Origin: Treponema sp.
GTDB lineage: Bacteria > Spirochaetota > Spirochaetia > Treponematales > Breznakiellaceae
Assembly (NCBI GenBank): GCA_031275515.1
Contig: JAISOQ010000091.1
Location: 1 to 12,199, forward strand
Direction of reading: 5' to 3'
Length of the DNA stretch: 12,199 nt
In this document: positions 9,201 to 12,199 of the stretch, piece after piece
Layout of the letters: every line of letters begins with the position of its first letter
How positions within the stretch are numbered: the first letter of the stretch is position 1
The notes under the pieces: generated by a model
What the model was told of the DNA's origin: nothing
Database searches by the model: none
The model's input: only the letters and a program-made list of their open reading frames with translations
Position numbers and translations under genes: made by a program

Positions 9201-10719
9201 GATGCTGAGGTTTGTAATCCAGGGAACCTTCCGCGGAAAGGCGGCTTATGCGGACATCTTCAGAGGGTTCCCCGCCGGTGAACAACCGCAGGGCCGAAAG
9301 ATCAAAGGTAACGCCGTTGTCTTCCCGGTGTATGTCGGCGTCCAGGGAGGTAAAGAGGATAGGTCCTATGGACACGTTGTCCCCAAAGACGGCGATGGTC
9401 CGGACATAGGAGTTCACCGAAAGGTCCGCGTTTATCACGTATTCCTCCGGGCCGCCCTCCGAATCAGGGGAATCACTGCCCGATGCAAGGCTGAAATCGT
9501 GGAGAGAAATCGTCCCGTTGGGGGACAGGGTTTTAAAATCGAGGTTCCCGGCGTACTGTATATCCCCCTGGGGAAAGGTGAGGCGCAGACGGTGGAAGTC
9601 CACGGACTCCGCATCGCCCTCCGCAGTAACGGCGTAGGAAACGCCGGGGATGGGAAAAAGAGCGCCCAAGGCCCCGGAAAGGTCCAGGACATAGGAAATG
9701 CCGTCCTGGAGACCGGCGTCGAAAGACGCCGATCCGTTAATACCCAGGCCAAGGAGGGAATTGTACCCCGCCCAAGGCCCTGAGAGGGTAAAAAGAAGCC
9801 GGGGGGTAAAATTCCGGCCTTCAAAATGCCCGAAAAAACGCCGGGTGTTAAAGGCGTACCCCAGGGAAAGATCAAAGGAACTTATTCCCCCGGAAAACTG
9901 GTCCCCGGCCTTTTGAATCTCAATCTTTTCCGTATCCAGGGCGATGTCAAATTGAAGGGGCTTAAAGTTGAACATATCCCCGGAAAACGAAGGAACCGTC
10001 ATGACCAGCTTTCCTTCCCTAAGCCGGGTATCCAGTTCCCCGCTGAACCTGCCGCTCATCCCCATAGTCATGGACTGGCCCAGAAAGGCGGCCAGGAACG
10101 CCTTCCATTCCGCCTTGCCGTTTAGCGAGATGAGGGTCCCCCGGAGCGCCGTATCCAGGTTGATGCCGGAAAGGGAGAGCCAGCTTTCTCCTATGAGGAG
10201 TTTACCTTCGCCGCCCCGTATTTTAAGGGAAATATCCCCGGAAAGCCCTGTAAGCCAGTTCCCGGAGCCTTCACCTGGGGCCGCGCCGGAAACGCCTTCT
10301 CCCTGCCGTCCGATCTTCCCAAGCAGGGCTTCCCAGTCCCCGGCATGGTCCAGGTCCAGAGAAACCACCGGTTTATCCAGCCGGATCTGGCCGAGGACAT
10401 CCAGGCCCTTCCCTTGCAGGATGCCCAAAAGGGAAAAGGAGATCCGCAGCCGGGCAAGGGAAACCAGGGGTTCAGGGGCTGACCCGTAAATCCGTATGCC
10501 CCGTATGTCAAGGGTACTGAACAGGGAAGGCCCCAGGGATGAGTATTCAATCCTCATGCCCAGAAAATCCTCTCCCTGAGCGATAAGCTCGTCCCGCAGG
10601 GCCGTCATTTTCGCAAAAAGATCTTTCTGTAAAGGCCGGACAATCATAACCGTGACGGTAACCAGGATCATAAAAATGAGAATATTGGAGATTATGCGCG
10701 TCAAAGGGTTTTTTTTCAT
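6262..10719 (-). CDS. tamB: TamB-like translocation and assembly / lipid-transport protein (AsmA-like, DUF490)
   Basis: TamB proteins are anchored in the inner membrane and span the periplasm as a long beta-groove. They help outer-membrane protein assembly with an Omp85 partner and have been linked to phospholipid transport. From the ATG at 10719 the product has 1485 residues: a short basic start (MKKNPLTR), one membrane anchor (about residues 8-27), then beta-rich repeats with alternating polar and hydrophobic residues. The C-terminal TamB domain is recognisable by FDPRITIRAETRD and SQVEILSLIGQNLTG (about 1275-1345), then FFGKYFSPDMFFQGS and a final WRWLF. It is longer than E. coli TamB (about 1260). 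A TTG at 10803 would add 28 residues, but these would bury the anchor, so I prefer the ATG. The ATG is followed by eight A residues. It heads the operon with bamA; no TamA is present here, so BamA is the likely partner. Confidence 0.92.
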   Translation of the reverse strand: MKKNPLTRIISNILIFMILVTVTVMIVRPLQKDLFAKMTALRDELIAQGEDFLGMRIEYSSLGPSLFSTLDIRGIRIYGSAPEPLVSLARLRISFSLLGILQGKGLDVLGQIRLDKPVVSLDLDHAGDWEALLGKIGRQGEGVSGAAPGEGSGNWLTGLSGDISLKIRGGEGKLLIGESWLSLSGINLDTALRGTLISLNGKAEWKAFLAAFLGQSMTMGMSGRFSGELDTRLREGKLVMTVPSFSGDMFNFKPLQFDIALDTEKIEIQKAGDQFSGGISSFDLSLGYAFNTRRFFGHFEGRNFTPRLLFTLSGPWAGYNSLLGLGINGSASFDAGLQDGISYVLDLSGALGALFPIPGVSYAVTAEGDAESVDFHRLRLTFPQGDIQYAGNLDFKTLSPNGTISLHDFSLASGSDSPDSEGGPEEYVINADLSVNSYVRTIAVFGDNVSIGPILFTSLDADIHREDNGVTFDLSALRLFTGGEPSEDVRISRLSAEGSLDYKPQHLQASLLLDTFPVDDIFSMLRPLAIIPAFPEPVSDIAANTSITTEIFVTTDFDQILYNAPRFVLVFQEGRNEIVALASVSGTGRHFDLNESRIVVNGNAAEVSGSLDFYNPNDITFSLAASYQDMPYYIEGAILDQRSISLQGSYGLSVYMSRTSEGGYSGYAEAASIPIPIPFQQQVPRAGFLSSLRYDSADSWSVDLAWMEIHDVVTPASSSASLKFAGRVDQGGALLQDILFDDGRGELLGRASLSWGGDSETGESAVWDGPAWSRFALSLHLEDEMGRETYSLEGFYEGEVAEIRLEGQEMQVGRVSAAIPNAVATGEGRLHWAQDGTYELTAALSSLTARYNENLITLSAQGSLTEEEIAIRNLHVSYGNLEAELPLFRLSRRDSGVWVRGQLQGIALSRRIGGSFTAEAEFGSFDTWVSLVESLDSFSGAVTIEQGSLDTLELAEPFRIVFSRSESLISLTGGPQDMIRFRITNEGAFYAGLSYPSPIRGALTGTIAANTIDARASNLYVDLTALGRLLPYKDTVALTGGLVNASVDIRGPLGDPEFFGTAQGNSIRMEIPQYLGAELGPVPMTVIIEGNEMRFGPIDVPAGPAGYGVVSGWFRFDRWVPNTFSIDINSSPEYPVPFDFEIMGIIAQGNASGSLVISMEDSHLRLVGNLLGEDTKITLDAQGISAAMNQSNPGDMRLFADFTLTTGKKVEFFWPNADYPLLQASAVAGRVIKITNDSETGRYSLNGDIDLRSGSLFYGQRNFYIRQGTLFFNENEIQFDPRITIRAETRDRTDDGPVTISLLVDNASLMSFTARFESNPPLSQVEILSLIGQNLTGLPAGGGEGTRVQNIVFSGADFLSQSIVFRRLERVIRNFTGLDMFTFHSPIVQNFITSRWEQVDNSRMGNYFDNTAVFFGKYFSPDMFFQGSVLLQYDENKLNMGGYTFETSLGMELHSPLFDIRWNIDPLKYESFFDASFTLTWRWLF

Positions 10720-10729
10720 GCCCGTAAAT

Positions 10730-10756
10730 AGTTTCAAAAGGCCGGATGTTGAAACT
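10730..10756 (-). promoter_or_regulatory. Stem-loop just upstream of the tamB start
   Basis: On the minus strand AGTTTCAA (10756-10749) pairs perfectly with TTGAAACT (10737-10730) around an 11-base loop, CATCCGGCCTT. The stem ends 10 bases before the tamB ATG, where a ribosome site would be expected, and no clear Shine-Dalgarno is visible there. A third copy of AGTTTCAA lies on the minus strand at 10852-10845. The element could be an mRNA hairpin affecting tamB translation, or a DNA operator. Confidence 0.4.
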
Positions 10757-10871
10757 GCGCCCTTAAATTTAAAGGAAAAACGGACATTTGGCCCTTTTCC
10801 CAAAAGCCGGCTTCATCAGACAGCAGGTCCGCACTAACCAAGGTTTGAAACTACTCCCATTATCGGCTGAA

Positions 10872-10901
10872 TTGTACTGTATGCTGCTCATGTGCTATAA
10901 C
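10872..10901 (+). promoter_or_regulatory. Candidate promoter of tmk
   Basis: TATAAC at 10896-10901 matches the -10 consensus at five of six positions and is preceded by TGC (10893-10895), the extended -10 motif. A poor -35-like TTGTAC lies at 10872-10877, 18 bases upstream. The expected transcript start, near 10907-10909, is only a few bases before the tmk ATG at 10911, which implies a nearly leaderless mRNA. Confidence 0.55.
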
Positions 10902-10910
10902 AATCCTGCT

Positions 10911-11552
10911 ATGACTATTATACACAATTTTGCGGCTTTTGAAGGGGGAGATGGAAGCGGAACCACCACCCAGCTGGAACTGCTCCGCAAACGGTTCGCC
11001 GGACCCGGCCTCCCTCCTTTCCATGCTGCCAGCGAACCAACCGGCGGCCCTATAGGAGTTCTTATCCGCAGGGTATTGAAAGGGGAAACCGCCCTGCTGC
11101 CCGAAACCGCGGCCCGGCTTTTTGCCGCCGACCGGAACGAACACCTCTACGGTCCCGGAGGCATCCTGGAACGTTGCGGACGGGGGGAACTGGTGGTGTC
11201 CGACCGCTATACGCCGTCGTCCCTGGTCTACCAGGGCATAGCCTGCGGGGAGGAGCTGCCGGCCTCCCTGAACGCTTCCTTCCCCCTGCCCGAACTCCTC
11301 ATTTTTTTTGATTTAGACAGCGAAACCGCCCTTAAACGCATAGCTTCCCGGCCAGGCAGGGATATTTACGAGTATCTGGATTTCCAAATCCAGGTCCGTA
11401 CCCGTTACAAGGCCCTGCTCCCCGGGTACGAAGAAGCGGGCGTGCGGGTGGAGCGTATAGACGCCTCCCTGCCGCCGGGGGAAATTGCGGAACTGGTCTG
11501 GAGGGCGGTCAGGAAAATGCCGATACTGGAAGGAATGGGAGCAAAAAACTAG
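10911..11552 (+). CDS. tmk: Thymidylate kinase (dTMP kinase) with altered P-loop
   Basis: Thymidylate kinase phosphorylates dTMP to dTDP with ATP in the cytoplasm, an essential step to dTTP. The 213-residue product has the family's elements in order: FEGGDGSGTTTQ at 10-21 (P-loop), EPTGGPIG at 42-49 (usually REPGGTPIG), SDRYTPSSLVYQG from 97 with D98/R99/Y100, LIFFDLD, the LID segment SRPGRDIYE at 146-154 with two Arg, and a closing RIDAS. The invariant P-loop lysine is replaced by Thr18. The rest is intact and no frameshift is present, so it reads as a divergent but complete kinase rather than a pseudogene. I chose ATG 10911 because the family begins a few residues before the P-loop; longer in-frame starts at 10788 (TTG), 10881 and 10890 add unmatched sequence. 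There is no Shine-Dalgarno. It is followed after 21 bases by the exported hypothetical gene. Confidence 0.9.
   Translation: MTIIHNFAAFEGGDGSGTTTQLELLRKRFAGPGLPPFHAASEPTGGPIGVLIRRVLKGETALLPETAARLFAADRNEHLYGPGGILERCGRGELVVSDRYTPSSLVYQGIACGEELPASLNASFPLPELLIFFDLDSETALKRIASRPGRDIYEYLDFQIQVRTRYKALLPGYEEAGVRVERIDASLPPGEIAELVWRAVRKMPILEGMGAKN
10917..10922 (-). promoter_or_regulatory. Candidate -10 box for the tamB-bamA-ompH-mutS operon
   Basis: A perfect TATAAT reads leftwards from 10922, inside the first codons of tmk. The expected start near 10910 would give a leader of about 190 bases before the tamB ATG, containing the stem-loop at 10730-10756. No good -35 is seen at the right distance (CTTCAA or CCTTCA around 10939-10945), so this is only a candidate. 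Overlapping the tmk -10 box there is also a minus-strand TGT-TATAGC (hexamer 10899-10894). Confidence 0.3.
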
Positions 11553-11573
11553 GAGCCGGAGCTTCGGGTAGTA

Positions 11574-12188
11574 ATGAAAAAGACGCTTATCGGTATCATA
11601 GGAACTGCGCTTCTCTTTATCAACGCCCCTGGAACAGAAGCCTATTTAGTGCAGTACAAAGAACAGTTCTACCGGCTGTTTCACCTGCATTATATACAAT
11701 ACCCTGATGATACTATGGAAAACATCTATTGGCTGGAACGGGCCATTGCGGCGGATTTTGCCAACCCGCTCTACGCTCTTGCCCGTATCGAAGACGAAGT
11801 TCAATGGGAAAAATACCGCTATCTTTTTATGATGCATGTTCATCTTAAACTGATCGAACAGTACCTTTTCCTGGGCAACAAATGGAACAAGCGGAACGCC
11901 TATTTTTACAACGCCCCATGGAAAGAACAGAACCTGGAGAGCCTGGAAACTGCGGAAACCTGCTTCCGCACTGCCCTTTCCTACTGGAACGCCGCCCGGG
12001 AATGGGCGGAAAAAATCCAGGACCGCCGGTTCCGGTACATCAACCTGCGGAACGTCCAGCACTGGGAAGACGAAGCGGGCCGTATAGCGGACATGTCCCT
12101 GGATTACGAGAAGATCATCAACCGGGAGCTGGCGCTGCTCCAACAAGTCCGGGAAAAGTTTCAGGCCATGGACGAGAATACCTATTGA
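11574..12188 (+). CDS. Exported aromatic-rich hypothetical protein, TPR-like helices
   Basis: I do not recognise a named family. The 204-residue product starts with a clear signal peptide: MKKT, a hydrophobic run, and APGTEA as the likely cleavage site at residue 23. The mature part is predicted largely helical and unusually aromatic (about 7 Trp, 16 Tyr and 10 Phe in total). The segments around WLERAIAADFANPLYALARI and LETAETCFRTALSYWNAA have the spacing of TPR-like helices, but I cannot confirm repeats. There is no lipobox, so it is probably soluble and periplasmic. It lies 21 bases after tmk in the same direction and is likely co-transcribed. The weak GGAG at 11558-11561 is 12 bases from the ATG. 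From memory, treponemes carry a hypothetical gene next to tmk, so it may be a conserved lineage protein. The reading frame is confident; the function is unknown. Confidence 0.8.
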   Translation: MKKTLIGIIGTALLFINAPGTEAYLVQYKEQFYRLFHLHYIQYPDDTMENIYWLERAIAADFANPLYALARIEDEVQWEKYRYLFMMHVHLKLIEQYLFLGNKWNKRNAYFYNAPWKEQNLESLETAETCFRTALSYWNAAREWAEKIQDRRFRYINLRNVQHWEDEAGRIADMSLDYEKIINRELALLQQVREKFQAMDENTY

Positions 12189-12199
12189 ACGGGAATTCG

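Noticed and set aside
8950..9783. A 277-codon plus-strand frame opposite tamB.
   Set aside because: It is rich in Gly and basic residues, as expected from antisense of a beta-rich gene; no independent evidence supports it.
10788..10910. N-terminal extension of tmk from a TTG at 10788, or ATGs at 10881/10890.
   Set aside because: Thymidylate kinases begin a few residues before the P-loop; the added 41 residues match nothing and contain the candidate promoter.
10941..10973. tmk as a pseudogene because of the missing P-loop lysine.
   Set aside because: The frame is complete, all other motifs and the normal length are kept, and the downstream gene is closely coupled.
1..12199. GGGAATTCG (an EcoRI-type site) near both window ends.
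   Set aside because: Both copies lie in or beside ordinary coding sequence (comF, and just after the hypothetical gene) and look like coincidence; no sign of an insertion or att site.
1..12199. CRISPR arrays, insertion sequences, tRNA genes, toxin-antitoxin or defence genes.
   Set aside because: No repeat-spacer pattern, transposase, terminal repeats, tRNA-like cloverleaf or defence-type proteins were seen; the region is conserved housekeeping sequence.

Overview
The window looks like the chromosome of a spirochaete, most likely a Treponema. The evidence is the gene content and order: comF, mutS, ompH/skp, bamA and tamB read leftwards on the minus strand, and tmk plus an exported hypothetical protein read rightwards from a shared intergenic region. 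From memory, the same neighbourhood (tamB-bamA-skp-like-mutS) occurs in Treponema pallidum, and a very similar one with tmk nearby occurs in Borrelia. The coding sequence is around half G+C or a little more. That fits environmental or termite-gut treponemes better than T. pallidum relatives with lower G+C, but this is an inference.

Layout. Positions 1-314 (minus) hold the N-terminal 104 residues of a ComF-type protein that runs off the window edge. Positions 315-460 are a short intergenic stretch with a stem-loop that could terminate the mutS transcript and a small inverted repeat before comF. Positions 461-3169 (minus) hold mutS, 3194-3718 (minus) the periplasmic chaperone ompH/skp, 3734-6244 (minus) bamA, and 6262-10719 (minus) a large tamB. 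The gaps inside tamB-bamA-ompH-mutS are only 15 to 25 bases, so these four genes are very probably one operon. Positions 10720-10910 are the divergent regulatory region. Positions 10911-11552 (plus) hold tmk (thymidylate kinase), and 11574-12188 (plus) a small aromatic-rich exported protein of unknown function in the same transcription unit.

How the genes fit together. TamB (inner-membrane anchored, spanning the periplasm), BamA (outer-membrane insertase) and Skp/OmpH (periplasmic chaperone) form an outer-membrane protein biogenesis module. There is no TamA in the window, so TamB may partner with BamA directly, as has been described for Borrelia. MutS, ComF and thymidylate kinase add DNA repair, possible DNA uptake and nucleotide supply to the same locus.

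I see no CRISPR array, transposon, phage, tRNA/rRNA, toxin-antitoxin or defence system. The window is a conserved housekeeping region. The points worth a second look are a thymidylate kinase whose P-loop lysine is replaced by threonine, unusual translation starts (tmk and comF without a Shine-Dalgarno and with a putative -10 box next to the ATG; mutS with its Shine-Dalgarno far from any usual start codon), and a divergent control region with face-to-face promoter elements and three copies of one 8-base word, two of which form a stem just before tamB.
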